Source: an uncultured Anaerostipes sp. (GTDB taxonomy: Bacteria > Bacillota > Clostridia > Lachnospirales > Lachnospiraceae). Taken from it: a stretch of DNA of 22,140 bases. The stretch's first letter is position 1. Each line of letters opens with the position of its first letter. Both the position numbers and the translations under genes were made by a program. This document shows positions 7,809 through 16,038 of this stretch, one piece after another. The stretch is from assembly GCA_900756035.1 (NCBI GenBank), contig CAAEIR010000180.1, positions 1 to 22,140 of the forward strand. Direction: 5' to 3'. The notes below the pieces were generated by a model. The model ran no database searches. It was not told the DNA's origin and saw only the letters and a list, made by a program, of their open reading frames with translations.

Positions 7809-9042
7809 ATTCATATAATGGATATTTATCTGTTAATCCGGTTACCAGTTTCTCTGCTTCTTCAAGCTTCTGATCTAATAAAGTCAGACGGATTGCCTTT
7901 GCAATCACTTCCATATCATCCTCTTTTAATCCTCTGGTTGTAACCGCAGGTGTTCCGAGACGAAGACCTGATGTTACGAATGGGGATTTTGGATCATTCG
8001 GTACAGTATTCTTATTACATGTAATATGAACAGAATCCAGAACTTTCTCTGCTTCTTTTCCTGTCAAATCGTATTTTTTCAGATCAAGCAGCATTAAGTG
8101 GTTATCTGTTCCGCCGGATACGATATCAAAACCTTCTTTGATTAATGCTTTTGCCAGTGCATCTGCATTTTTTACAACCTGTTCCATATATTTTTTGTAA
8201 TCATCAGACAAAGCTTCTTTAAAAGATACTGCTTTTGCTGCAATCACATGCATTAATGGGCCACCCTGAATTCCCGGGAAAATTGCCTTATTAAAGTTAT
8301 ATTTTTCATTGACTTCGTTGCTGCAAAGAATCATTCCACCACGAGGTCCTCTTAATGTTTTATGTGTTGTGGTTGTTGTTACGTGAGCATAAGGAATCGG
8401 GCTCTGATGAAGTCCTGCTGCAACCAGACCTGCGATATGTGCCATATCAACCATTAAAACTGCATCAACTTTGTCTGCAATTTCACGGAAACGTTTAAAA
8501 TCAATAGCTCTTGCATAAGCGCTGGCACCGGCGATAATCAGTTTTGGTTTGCACTCCAGGGCAATTCTCTCAACTTCATCATAATCAATGAATCCTTCAT
8601 CGTTAACACCATACGGTACACATTTGTAATTCTTTCCTGACATATTTACCGGACTTCCATGAGTTAAATGTCCGCCGTGGTCAAGACTCATTCCCATATA
8701 GGTGTCTCCCAGTTCCATCACTGCAAAGAATACTGCCATATTCGCCTGAGCTCCGGAGTGAGGCTGTACGTTCGCATATTCACAACCGAATAATTCTTTT
8801 GCGCGATCTCTTGCAAGATCTTCGATTACGTCAACGTGCTCGCATCCGCCATAGTAACGTTTTCCCGGATATCCTTCTGCATATTTGTTTGTCAAATGGC
8901 TTCCCATCGCAGCCATAACAGCCTTAGAAACCAGATTTTCAGAGGCGATTAACTCCAAGTTGGTTCTCTGTCTGGTCAGTTCATGCTCCATTGCTTCTGC
9001 AATTTCACTGTCATAATTCTTTACTTCATTAAAATCAAACAT
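7807..9042 (-). CDS. glyA: Serine hydroxymethyltransferase
   Basis: 411 residues, the normal bacterial length. This cytosolic PLP enzyme interconverts serine and glycine while loading one-carbon units on tetrahydrofolate. Diagnostic sequences are all present: LELIASENLVS (29-39), NKYAEGYPGKRYYGG (52-66), QPHSGAQAN (93-101), VDMAHIAGL (198-206) and the PLP-lysine motif TTTTTHKTLRGPRGG with Lys228. AAGGAG lies 6 bases before the ATG. It follows the ACT-domain gene by 28 bases, and with aspS upstream looks like one transcript. No glycine riboswitch or other leader RNA fits in the gap. Confidence 0.98.
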   Translation of the reverse strand: MFDFNEVKNYDSEIAEAMEHELTRQRTNLELIASENLVSKAVMAAMGSHLTNKYAEGYPGKRYYGGCEHVDVIEDLARDRAKELFGCEYANVQPHSGAQANMAVFFAVMELGDTYMGMSLDHGGHLTHGSPVNMSGKNYKCVPYGVNDEGFIDYDEVERIALECKPKLIIAGASAYARAIDFKRFREIADKVDAVLMVDMAHIAGLVAAGLHQSPIPYAHVTTTTTHKTLRGPRGGMILCSNEVNEKYNFNKAIFPGIQGGPLMHVIAAKAVSFKEALSDDYKKYMEQVVKNADALAKALIKEGFDIVSGGTDNHLMLLDLKKYDLTGKEAEKVLDSVHITCNKNTVPNDPKSPFVTSGLRLGTPAVTTRGLKEDDMEVIAKAIRLTLLDQKLEEAEKLVTGLTDKYPLYE

Positions 9043-9070
9043 GTATTTCTCCTTCTCTTTCTTTTGTTTT

Positions 9071-9541
9071 TTACTCCTGGAATTGTTCTTTCAATGCTTC
9101 TACCGCACGTTCTACACGGCTTTCTTTAATCAGAACAGTAATCTTAATCTCAGATGTATAAATCATGTGAATGTTAATTCCCTTGTTATACAAAGCTTCA
9201 AACATCTTTGATGCCGCACCACTGTTTGACATCATTCCTGCACCGACAATAGAAACAATTCCTACCTGTGTATCACTTAAGATCTCTTCATAATCTGTAT
9301 CAGGAAATGCATTTTTCAGAGTTACTACTGCATGATCTGCATCTTCTTTTGCAACGACAAAGGAAATGTCTTTATTATCTCCATGACCAATAGACTGAAG
9401 AATCAGTTCTACATTAATCTTTTCGTCTGCAATCGCTCCAAATACTTTTGCCGCAATTCCCGGCTGATTTTTAATTCCTTTGATAGCAATCAGTGCCACA
9501 TCTGAGTTTGACTGAACACCACTGAATAACATTTTCTCCAT
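9071..9541 (-). CDS. Free-standing tandem ACT-domain protein, aspartokinase regulatory-subunit type
   Basis: 156 residues from ATG 9541 (MEKMLFSGV); AGGAGG at 9551-9556 lies 9 bases upstream. The start is one base after the aspS stop, so translation is probably coupled. An upstream frame start at 9580 lies inside aspS and is rejected. Two ACT domains: about 12-75, with KNQPGIAAKVFGAIAD and a later DISFVV, and about 85-156, with IVSIVGAGMMSNSGAA and MIYTSEIKITVLI. These phrases match the C-terminal regulatory part of aspartokinase, but no kinase domain is present. In Bacillus a similar piece arises as the beta subunit of LysC by internal initiation. Here it is a gene of its own and could bind lysine or threonine and partner with a kinase encoded elsewhere (inference). 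It sits between aspS and glyA, a context of aspartate and glycine use. Confidence 0.87.
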   Translation of the reverse strand: MEKMLFSGVQSNSDVALIAIKGIKNQPGIAAKVFGAIADEKINVELILQSIGHGDNKDISFVVAKEDADHAVVTLKNAFPDTDYEEILSDTQVGIVSIVGAGMMSNSGAASKMFEALYNKGINIHMIYTSEIKITVLIKESRVERAVEALKEQFQE

Positions 9542-9542
9542 T

Positions 9543-11339
9543 TTAATTATCCTCCTCTGCCTTGGAAAGTGCAATTCCAAGTTCTTCTAATTGTATTTCA
9601 TCAACTGATCCCGGGGCATCGGTCATCAGACAGGATGCGTCTTTTACTTTCGGGAATGCAATCACGTCACGAATACTGTCTTCTCCGGTCAGCCACATGA
9701 CCAGACGATCCAGACCGTACGCAAGTCCTGCATGCGGCGGAACGCCAAATCGAAATGCGTCTAACAGGAACCCAAACCGACTGTAAGCATCTTCCTTTGT
9801 AAATCCCAGCGCATCAAACATCTTTTCCTGAATATCATTCTGATGGATACGAATGGAACCACCACCTAACTCTGTTCCATTTAAGACAATATCATAGGCT
9901 TTTGCTCGAACCCCTCCCGGATTCGTATCAAGGAATTTAAGATCTTCCTCAAACGGCATCGTAAATGGATGATGCATTGCAGTATAGCGGTTTTGTTCTT
10001 CACTCCACTCAAGCAGAGGAAATTCTGTAACCCAAAGGAATTTATACTGTGATTCGTCAATCATATCATATTGTTTTGCGATATGCAGACGCAGATTTCC
10101 TAATACGTTAAATACTACCTGATCTTTATCTGCGGCAAATAACAGCAGATCTCCTGCTTTTCCTCCCATTGCCTGAATTAAATCCTGCATTTCATCTTCT
10201 GCCATAAACTTTGCAAAGGAAGATTTTACACTGCCATCACTCTTTAACTGAATATAAGCAAGTCCTTTGGCACCAAACTCTTTGGCATAATCTACAAAAG
10301 CGTCAATCTTCTTACGGCCAAGATCTCCCAGACCGGAAGCATTCAGTCCTCTTACAGAACCTCCATTTTCTAATGCTCCCTTAAATACCATAAAATCACA
10401 TCCGGAAACAGTTTCGGACACATTGATTAATTCCATTCCAAAGCGCATATCCGGTTTATCAGATCCAAAGCGATCCATTGCCTCTTTGTAAGTAAGGCGC
10501 AGCATCGGAAGTTCTATTTCCACGTCTAAGACTTCTTCGAAAACTTTTTGCATCAAACGCTCATTGACGTCAATCACATCATCCACATCTACAAAAGAAA
10601 GTTCCATATCAATCTGTGTAAATTCCGGCTGACGATCTGCACGAAGGTCTTCATCACGGAAACATTTCGCAATCTGATAATAACGGTCAAATCCGGAACA
10701 CATCAAAAGCTGCTTAAATAGCTGTGGAGACTGCGGAAGTCCGTAAAATTCTCCCGGATGAACACGACTTGGCACAAGATAATCTCTTGCCCCTTCCGGT
10801 GTACTCTTTCCGAGAATTGGTGTCTCGATCTCTAAAAATCCCTCATCACCAAGAAAGTTACGCACCATTCTTGTGACATCGTTTCGGATTCTTAAATTCT
10901 TCTGGAGATTCGGACGACGCAAATCCAGATAGCGGTACTTTAATCGAAGTTCATCTTTCACGGTCTGCTCTGCATCAATCGGAAATGGCGGAGTATCTGA
11001 TTCTGATAAGATCCGAAGGCTATGTACCTTAATCTCAATATCTCCTGTTTTTAAATTTTCATTGATTGCGGCACTTCTCTTCTCCACAGTTCCCACTGCG
11101 GCAATGACGTACTCGCTTCTTAATGAATTTGCCTTCTCATAATCATCTCCTGACAGAGATTCCTCATCAAATACCAACTGTAAAAGACCGGAACGATCTC
11201 TTAAGTCAATAAAAATTAAACTTCCTAAATTTCTTCTTTTCTGTACCCATCCCATAACAGTAATTTCAGTTCCAATAAGTTTCTGATTCACTTCTGTACA
11301 TCGATGGGATCTGGCCAAACCTGACATTGATTCTGCCAT
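9543..11339 (-). CDS. aspS: Aspartyl-tRNA synthetase
   Basis: 598 residues from ATG 11339 (MAESMSGLARSHRC), close to the bacterial norm of about 590. AAGGAGG at 11350-11356 lies 10 bases upstream. A longer frame to 11453 only reads through two hairpins and is rejected. This class II synthetase charges tRNA-Asp. An OB-fold anticodon domain fills about 15-110 (VMGWVQKRRNLGSLIF). The catalytic core shows TPEGARDYLVPSR (180-192), motif 2 FRDEDLRADRQPEFTQID (227-244) and, near the end, motif 3 around GLAYGLDRLVMWLTG. The stretch between motifs 2 and 3 is long, as expected for the bacterial GAD insertion. Whether the enzyme also acts on tRNA-Asn depends on the rest of the genome. It is followed one base later by the ACT gene. 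No T-box fits the 114-base gap upstream. Confidence 0.98.
   Translation of the reverse strand: MAESMSGLARSHRCTEVNQKLIGTEITVMGWVQKRRNLGSLIFIDLRDRSGLLQLVFDEESLSGDDYEKANSLRSEYVIAAVGTVEKRSAAINENLKTGDIEIKVHSLRILSESDTPPFPIDAEQTVKDELRLKYRYLDLRRPNLQKNLRIRNDVTRMVRNFLGDEGFLEIETPILGKSTPEGARDYLVPSRVHPGEFYGLPQSPQLFKQLLMCSGFDRYYQIAKCFRDEDLRADRQPEFTQIDMELSFVDVDDVIDVNERLMQKVFEEVLDVEIELPMLRLTYKEAMDRFGSDKPDMRFGMELINVSETVSGCDFMVFKGALENGGSVRGLNASGLGDLGRKKIDAFVDYAKEFGAKGLAYIQLKSDGSVKSSFAKFMAEDEMQDLIQAMGGKAGDLLLFAADKDQVVFNVLGNLRLHIAKQYDMIDESQYKFLWVTEFPLLEWSEEQNRYTAMHHPFTMPFEEDLKFLDTNPGGVRAKAYDIVLNGTELGGGSIRIHQNDIQEKMFDALGFTKEDAYSRFGFLLDAFRFGVPPHAGLAYGLDRLVMWLTGEDSIRDVIAFPKVKDASCLMTDAPGSVDEIQLEELGIALSKAEEDN
9551..9556 (-). 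promoter_or_regulatory. Ribosome binding site of the ACT-domain gene inside the aspS end
   Basis: AGGAGG lies within the last codons of aspS, 9 bases before ATG 9541. It fixes the ACT start and suggests coupling to aspS termination. Confidence 0.75.
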
Positions 11340-11349
11340 GATACTCTTT

Positions 11350-11356
11350 CCTCCTT
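11350..11356 (-). promoter_or_regulatory. Ribosome binding site of aspS
   Basis: AAGGAGG 10 bases before ATG 11339. It rules out the longer frame that begins at 11453. Confidence 0.75.
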
Positions 11357-11375
11357 CATCTTTCACTGACAGCAA

Positions 11376-11405
11376 AGGCAGATCCCGGACAAACCGGTTC
11401 TGCCT
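11376..11405 (-). repeat. Imperfect hairpin in the aspS leader (second of a pair)
   Basis: Outer arms AGGCAGA and TCTGCCT (7 pairs), inner arms CCGG and CCGG with a small bulge and a 5-base loop. Only three T follow on the minus strand, so it is not a classic terminator. It lies 36 bases before the aspS start. It may be structural or part of a dispersed repeat. Confidence 0.45.
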
Positions 11406-11428
11406 TCTTTTTGTAATAGCCATGAGCC

Positions 11429-11450
11429 AAAATCCTGCGGGCAGGATTTT
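11429..11450 (-). repeat. Perfect inverted repeat just after the flavin-reductase stop (first of a pair)
   Basis: AAAATCCTGC and GCAGGATTTT pair perfectly around two bases (9 pairs with a 4-base loop in practice). It starts 3 bases after the stop codon. The T tail is only the four T of the stem, so it could be a weak terminator or an RNA-stabilising end. Confidence 0.5.
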
Positions 11451-11453
11451 CAT

Positions 11454-11978
11454 TTATGAGTCTGTTCTCACAAGAATCTGCTCAATCTCTGCTGCATAAA
11501 GCACATGATAATCTTTCTCCGGATACCATTGAGCATCCAAAGATTCCTGAGACTCTACAAAACCAGCCGGATCCATTGGCTGCGAATATAGTTTTTTACA
11601 TATTAAGACAATCTTTGCTTCTTCAAAAAACGGAATTCCATTGGCATCGGTTGGTGTCAGACGAGTCTTCGCAATTTTATCCTCATCTCTTCCTGACACA
11701 CTTCCGAGATAACTTAAATCTTTTTTGAACGTATCGTCATAAAATGACAAAGTAAACGATTCTGCCTGATCAATAAATTCTTTCGTATATCTTTGAGGTC
11801 TTATCACGGTAACTGCGACATTTTTCCCCCACATAACACCAAGGCCTCCCCAGGACGCTGTCATGGTGTTTACAGTTCCTTCCTGATTTTTTGCGGTAAC
11901 AAGCATCCACTCTTTTCCAATTAGACGAAATACACTCTGGTCAAACTCTTCCGGAGCCACAATTGTATATTCACTCAT
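11454..11978 (-). CDS. Flavin-reductase-like (FMN-binding split-barrel) protein
   Basis: 174 residues from ATG 11978, with AAAGGAG about 9 bases upstream. The sequence fits the flavin reductase domain family: residues 25-50 hold WMLVTAKNQEGTVNTMTASW, then the conserved GVMWGKNVAVTVIRPQRYT (about 47-65) and FTLSFYDD. Proteins of this family bind FMN and reduce flavins or act as small FMN oxidoreductases. The substrate here is unknown. There is no signal peptide or membrane span. A strong promoter lies just upstream, so the gene starts a new transcript that probably continues into aspS past two hairpins. Confidence 0.87.
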   Translation of the reverse strand: MSEYTIVAPEEFDQSVFRLIGKEWMLVTAKNQEGTVNTMTASWGGLGVMWGKNVAVTVIRPQRYTKEFIDQAESFTLSFYDDTFKKDLSYLGSVSGRDEDKIAKTRLTPTDANGIPFFEEAKIVLICKKLYSQPMDPAGFVESQESLDAQWYPEKDYHVLYAAEIEQILVRTDS

Positions 11979-12011
11979 GCGTTGTTATCTCCTTTCTTAT
12001 AATCTTTACTT

Positions 12012-12040
12012 ATTATATATGATTTTTTCTTAAATGTCAC
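12012..12040 (-). promoter_or_regulatory. Promoter of the flavin-reductase-like gene
   Basis: Minus-strand -35 GTGACA (12035-12040), 17-base spacer, -10 TATAAT (12012-12017). Predicted start near 12005 gives a leader of about 26 bases. It lies right after the hisS stop. Confidence 0.7.
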
Positions 12041-12052
12041 CAATAAGACCAT

Positions 12053-13309
12053 CTATTCTGCTTTTTCTTTGAGACATTCCCCAATCTGATCCAGAGAAAC
12101 TTCTGTTGTCTCACCGGTTTCCATATGTTTTACAGTACCTTTATTCTTTGTCAGCTCATCTTCCCCGATAATAATTGTATTCTTAGCATGGATTTTATTT
12201 GCATACTTCATCTGAGCCTTTACACTTCTTCCCAGATAATCGGTTTCTACAACGAATCCCTCTGCACGAAGTTTGGTAACGACTTCATATGCCTTTGCCT
12301 TGGCTTCTTGTCCGAGAATTCCCACATACAGATCCAAATCTCTTGTACATGGAAGATCTACTTTCTCCTCTTCAAGGAAGTATAAGATTCGTTCTACTCC
12401 CATACCAAATCCTACAGACGGCATTTCAATCTTTCCGTCAACCTCATGAACAAGATTGTCATAACGACCTCCGCCACAAAGTGTAAATCCGTCCTTATTC
12501 ACAAACTCAAATACTGTTTTTGTATAATAATCAAGCCCACGCACGATTTCTGTGTCCACTTCATACGGAATCTGAAGACTTTCTAACAGACCCTTTAATT
12601 CCTCAAAGTGTTCCCGGCATTCATCGTCCAGATAATCAATCGTTCTCGGAGCATTTTTTACGATTTCCTTACATTCCGGTACTTTACAGTCGATGACACG
12701 CAGCGGATTCTTTTTCATTCGCTCTTTACAAGTCGGACAAAGTCTGTCTTCATATTCACTTAAATAAGCCATCAACGCCTTATTGTAGTCCTTACGGCAG
12801 TTTTCACATCCAATACTGTTAATATGCAGTTTTGCATCCTGAAGACCGATTTTTTTAATAAACGTTGACACTAAAGTAATCAGTTCTACCTCTGCCATCG
12901 GACTTTTAGAACCGACAAACTCCACACCAAACTGGTGATGCTGTCTTAAACGTCCGCTCTGGGGTTTTTCATAACGAAATGCAGGTGTCACATAAAACAT
13001 TTTTATCGGCTGAGGCTCATTTGCCATTCCGTGTTCTAAATATGCACGAATTGCGCCTGCAGTTCCCTCCGGTTTTAAGGTGATACTTCTGTTTCCGCGA
13101 TCCTCAAACGTATACATTTCTTTTTGTACAACATCCGTTGTCTCACCAACACCTCTCTGAAAAAGAACAGTGTGCTCAAATACCGGTGTAATAATTTCAT
13201 TTATATGATATGTCGCACAAAGTTCCCGAAAAACATGTTCCAGATATGTGCGCTGATCCATTTCCTTTCCAAACCAATCCTTGGTTCCTCTCGGTGCCTG
13301 TGTAATCAT
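12053..13309 (-). CDS. hisS: Histidyl-tRNA synthetase
   Basis: 418 residues, the usual bacterial length; charges tRNA-His with histidine. Class II motifs are clear: RGTKDWFG (7-14) at the start, motif 2 RYEKPQSGRLRQHHQFGVE (112-130), the histidine-specific RGLDYYTKTVFEF (257-269), CGGGRYDNLV (278-287) and motif 3 GFGMGVERILYFLEE (300-314). The middle insertion has cysteine pairs at 168/171 and 191/194, then 208 and 213, a pattern seen in clostridial HisRS that may bind zinc. The C-terminal 95 residues form the anticodon-binding domain. Its ATG overlaps the stop of the HD-GYP gene (ATGA), so translation should be coupled. No T-box or own promoter is seen upstream. Confidence 0.98.
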   Translation of the reverse strand: MITQAPRGTKDWFGKEMDQRTYLEHVFRELCATYHINEIITPVFEHTVLFQRGVGETTDVVQKEMYTFEDRGNRSITLKPEGTAGAIRAYLEHGMANEPQPIKMFYVTPAFRYEKPQSGRLRQHHQFGVEFVGSKSPMAEVELITLVSTFIKKIGLQDAKLHINSIGCENCRKDYNKALMAYLSEYEDRLCPTCKERMKKNPLRVIDCKVPECKEIVKNAPRTIDYLDDECREHFEELKGLLESLQIPYEVDTEIVRGLDYYTKTVFEFVNKDGFTLCGGGRYDNLVHEVDGKIEMPSVGFGMGVERILYFLEEEKVDLPCTRDLDLYVGILGQEAKAKAYEVVTKLRAEGFVVETDYLGRSVKAQMKYANKIHAKNTIIIGEDELTKNKGTVKHMETGETTEVSLDQIGECLKEKAE

Positions 13310-13920
13310 GATTGTTCCTCCTCAAATTCATCCAAATTTCCTTTTTCTATCAAATTCGCCATCGCCTGTGAAAACGCCACTCTTTGAAATGCAAGAAATA
13401 CTCTCATATCAAAATTCTTTACATCATCAATCATCACATCCAATGCAGTTTCCACATCAAATCCCTCTCGGTAATCTCGATTGGAAATCAATGCTCCAAA
13501 AATATCGCAGACATGCATAATCCTTCCGGCCAACGGTATCTCTTTCCCCACCAAATGATGAGGATATCCTGTTCCATCATAATGCTCATGATGATACAAT
13601 ACGGCATCAAGAACAACCTGCCGATATCCGCAATCCACCAAAATCGCATAACCGATTGCCGGATGCATACGCATATATCGCTTTTCGTCCACGGCAAGGA
13701 TTTCTTTTTCCTTTTCATTCATATAAAAGCTCAAACGAACTTTCCCAAGATCATGCAGCAATCCTGCAATCGCAAGATCATAACAGGTCTCTTCATCGAG
13801 TTCTAATTCACGACCTACCAGATAGGCCAGATTACTAACAATAATTCCGTGGCTAATTGTCTCACGCAAATCTGCCTGAATCGGTGTCTCAATATCTGTT
13901 CTTCCATAACTGATTGCCAT
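13306..13920 (-). CDS. HD-GYP domain phosphohydrolase, possible cyclic-di-GMP phosphodiesterase
   Basis: 204 residues, little more than the HD-GYP domain itself. AGGAG lies 7 bases before the ATG. The metal-binding pattern is intact: His24, His56-Asp57 in LLHDLGK, His86 in RMHPAIGYAIL, and HHEHYDGTGYP (110-120), followed by IPLAGRIMHVCDIFGALISNR. Proteins with all these motifs can hydrolyse cyclic-di-GMP or related cyclic dinucleotides. No sensor, receiver or membrane domain is attached, so the input is unknown. The stop overlaps the hisS start by 4 bases, and hemZ lies 13 bases upstream, so it belongs to the same transcript. Activity on a different nucleotide cannot be excluded. Confidence 0.9.
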   Translation of the reverse strand: MAISYGRTDIETPIQADLRETISHGIIVSNLAYLVGRELELDEETCYDLAIAGLLHDLGKVRLSFYMNEKEKEILAVDEKRYMRMHPAIGYAILVDCGYRQVVLDAVLYHHEHYDGTGYPHHLVGKEIPLAGRIMHVCDIFGALISNRDYREGFDVETALDVMIDDVKNFDMRVFLAFQRVAFSQAMANLIEKGNLDEFEEEQS

Positions 13921-13933
13921 AACAAAACTCCTA

Positions 13934-15367
13934 TTATCTGCTCATCTTTAATTCTTTTCTATGAATTATTTCATCAATTCGTGTAATATATTGTCTGACA
14001 TCTTTCAAATTTTCGATGCGGTCTACCAGATGTTCTTCCTGACAGACAATCTTCGATGAAGTTCCTGCACCAACTGCTATAATATCATGTAATTCTTCCA
14101 TAATCAAAATATTATAGAGACATTCTTTATTTTTTTTGGAAAATCCTACATTCTCCAAATTCCCCGGTATATTTTTCTGCCGATATAAATAATACGGACT
14201 CATTCCCATGTCTCTTGCACATTGATTAGCGTATGTAATCATCTTATTATCTGCACCGAAATGATACAACTCTTTTTCCTGATTTAACTTAGAAGAACGT
14301 TTTAATGCCAATGCATGTACGGTAAGACTGTCCGGGTCTAAATCAGCAATCTCTTTATAAGTGCGAATCAGTTCATCCATTCCTTCTCCCGGAAGCCCGC
14401 AGATCGTATCCATATTGATATTATCAATACCGGATTTTCTGGCGAGATAAAACTTCTCCTTTACATCTTCCACACTGTGTTTTCTTCCAATCAAACGCAA
14501 TGTTTTGTCATTCATTGTCTGTGGATTGATGCTGATTCTTGTCACACCATATTCCTTTAAAATTCGCAGTTTCTCCTGGTCGAGACTATCCGGCCGGCCG
14601 GCTTCTACAGTAATCTCCCGAATCTTTGAAAATGGGAATCTTTGATTTAGCAGCTCTAAAAGACGGGAAAGATCCCTGCTGTTAAGAGATGTCGGTGTTC
14701 CGCCTCCAATATACAGTGTCTGAAGTTCTTTTTGTCCATAACACTGCTTCACAAAATCAAGCTCCCTGCACATTGCCTGCAAATAGTCTTCCACTAAATC
14801 CTTATAAGTCTCTATAGAGTAAGAAGTAAACGAACAGTAAAGACAGGTACTTGGGCAAAACGGAATTCCCACATACAGACTATATCCGCTGACATAAGGA
14901 AACGTCTGTAAAAGTTCTCTTTCTCTTTTTACAACTTCCGTACAAAGTTCCGATTTTTCCCCGGAAGTAAGATATTGCTGTTTAAACTGTTCTGTGATTT
15001 CAGATTCTGTTTTTCCATGATCAAATCCGTCAAAAGCAATTTTGGTAGGACGGATTCCTGTCAGTGTTCCCCACGGAAGCTCTTTTTTTAAGAATCCGGA
15101 AAGAATCTGATAAATTCCCCGTTTCATTTGATTCTTAAATTGTTTCTTATTCTCGTAATCACCAGAAAGCAGGACTTCATCCATACAGATCCCATTTTGA
15201 TACAATTTTAGGATAACTTCCCGATCTCCATAGGAAACATCCAAAATAAAATCATAGATAGAATCGACGGATTCCGCCAATTCTATCTTCTCTCCCAGCA
15301 TAAACGCCAATATTAAACTTCGTATATCATATTCATAAATTGTCTTGTTTTGAATCAAACCGATCAT
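13934..15367 (-). CDS. hemZ: Coproporphyrinogen dehydrogenase-type radical SAM protein HemZ
   Basis: 477 residues. The radical SAM cluster motif is CPSTCLYCSF with Cys171, Cys175 and Cys178, preceded by GYSLYVGIPF. IGGGTPTSL and EAGRPDSL follow as in the HemN/HemZ group. The long N-terminal part (1-160), with LPWGTLTGIRPTKIAFD, is the HemZ-type extension that sets it apart from HemN and HemW. The named role is oxygen-independent oxidation of coproporphyrinogen III to protoporphyrinogen IX. No other heme genes are in the window, so the role may differ. The ATG lies 6 bases after the hydrolase stop and has no visible Shine-Dalgarno site, so translation is probably coupled. An HD-GYP gene follows at 13 bases. 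Confidence 0.9.
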   Translation of the reverse strand: MIGLIQNKTIYEYDIRSLILAFMLGEKIELAESVDSIYDFILDVSYGDREVILKLYQNGICMDEVLLSGDYENKKQFKNQMKRGIYQILSGFLKKELPWGTLTGIRPTKIAFDGFDHGKTESEITEQFKQQYLTSGEKSELCTEVVKRERELLQTFPYVSGYSLYVGIPFCPSTCLYCSFTSYSIETYKDLVEDYLQAMCRELDFVKQCYGQKELQTLYIGGGTPTSLNSRDLSRLLELLNQRFPFSKIREITVEAGRPDSLDQEKLRILKEYGVTRISINPQTMNDKTLRLIGRKHSVEDVKEKFYLARKSGIDNINMDTICGLPGEGMDELIRTYKEIADLDPDSLTVHALALKRSSKLNQEKELYHFGADNKMITYANQCARDMGMSPYYLYRQKNIPGNLENVGFSKKNKECLYNILIMEELHDIIAVGAGTSSKIVCQEEHLVDRIENLKDVRQYITRIDEIIHRKELKMSR

Positions 15368-15373
15368 AAAAAG

Positions 15374-16030
15374 TTATTGCAGAAATGGGTTGCTTCTGCT
15401 TTCCTCCTCTATGGTCGTTGGTGGTGTATGACCGGAAAAGACTCTGGTCCATGGTGGAAGTACAAATAGTTTTGTACGGATTCCCTCAAGAAGAGCCTCT
15501 AAATTACCCGTCGGGAAGTCGGTTCTTCCAATGCTTCTCTGAAACAATGTGTCTCCGGAAATCAGCCAGCCATAATCTGCAAAGTAATAACACACTCCAC
15601 CTTTTGTATGCCCCGGAACGTGAAGACATTTCATTTTTGTTCCAAGAATTTCAATCACTTCTCCGTCTTTTACCAGATGATCTGCTTTCAAAGACAGTTT
15701 TATTCCCATCATGGAAGATAAATTTAAATTAGGATCCGCCAATACATCCGCTTCATCTTCGTGGAGATAAATGTCAAGATCCGGATTTTTTTCTAAAAGA
15801 TAGGGAAGTGCCATAATATGATCGAAATGTCCATGAGTCAGACAAACCGCTGTCAGCGTTAACTGTTCTTCCTCACAATGTTTCCAAATGCGGTCTCCCT
15901 CATCTCCCGGATCAAAGATGATTGCTTCTTTTGTTTCTGTATTCTTTATGATATAACCATTTGTCTGCATCTGTCCAAGACATAGCATTTCCATCTGCAA
16001 TGGTCTGTCAAGCATTAATGTTTCTTTCAT
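15374..16030 (-). CDS. MBL-fold metallo-hydrolase, glyoxalase II-like
   Basis: 218 residues. Metal-binding motifs of the family are complete: THGHFDH (65-71), HTKGG with His141, SGDTLF with Asp160, and SGHTPPTT with His201. RTDFPTGN and the end IEEESRSNPFLQ match the small GloB-like hydrolases. The enzyme is a probable thioester hydrolase using two zinc or iron ions in the cytosol; the exact substrate is not known. It is not the long glyoxalase II, because the C-terminal substrate domain is missing. The start at 16030 has AGGTGAG close upstream and lies 8 bases after the rel stop. An internal ATG (residue 15) is a possible alternative start. Gene order rel, hydrolase, hemZ suggests one transcript. 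Confidence 0.88.
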   Translation of the reverse strand: MKETLMLDRPLQMEMLCLGQMQTNGYIIKNTETKEAIIFDPGDEGDRIWKHCEEEQLTLTAVCLTHGHFDHIMALPYLLEKNPDLDIYLHEDEADVLADPNLNLSSMMGIKLSLKADHLVKDGEVIEILGTKMKCLHVPGHTKGGVCYYFADYGWLISGDTLFQRSIGRTDFPTGNLEALLEGIRTKLFVLPPWTRVFSGHTPPTTIEEESRSNPFLQ

Positions 16031-16038
16031 TCTCTCAC

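Noticed and set aside
11340..11453. N-terminal extension of AspS by 38 residues from an ATG at 11453
   Set aside because: The added part does not look like AspS, runs through two hairpins, and the family start MAESMSGL has AAGGAGG before it.
11979..12052. T-box or other leader RNA before the flavin-reductase gene or aspS
   Set aside because: The gaps (74 and 114 bases) are too short for a T-box, and no specifier loop or antiterminator pattern is visible.
13384..13806. Plus-strand open frame of 140 codons opposite the HD-GYP gene
   Set aside because: It is the antisense shadow of a gene with intact catalytic motifs and has no ribosome binding site of its own.
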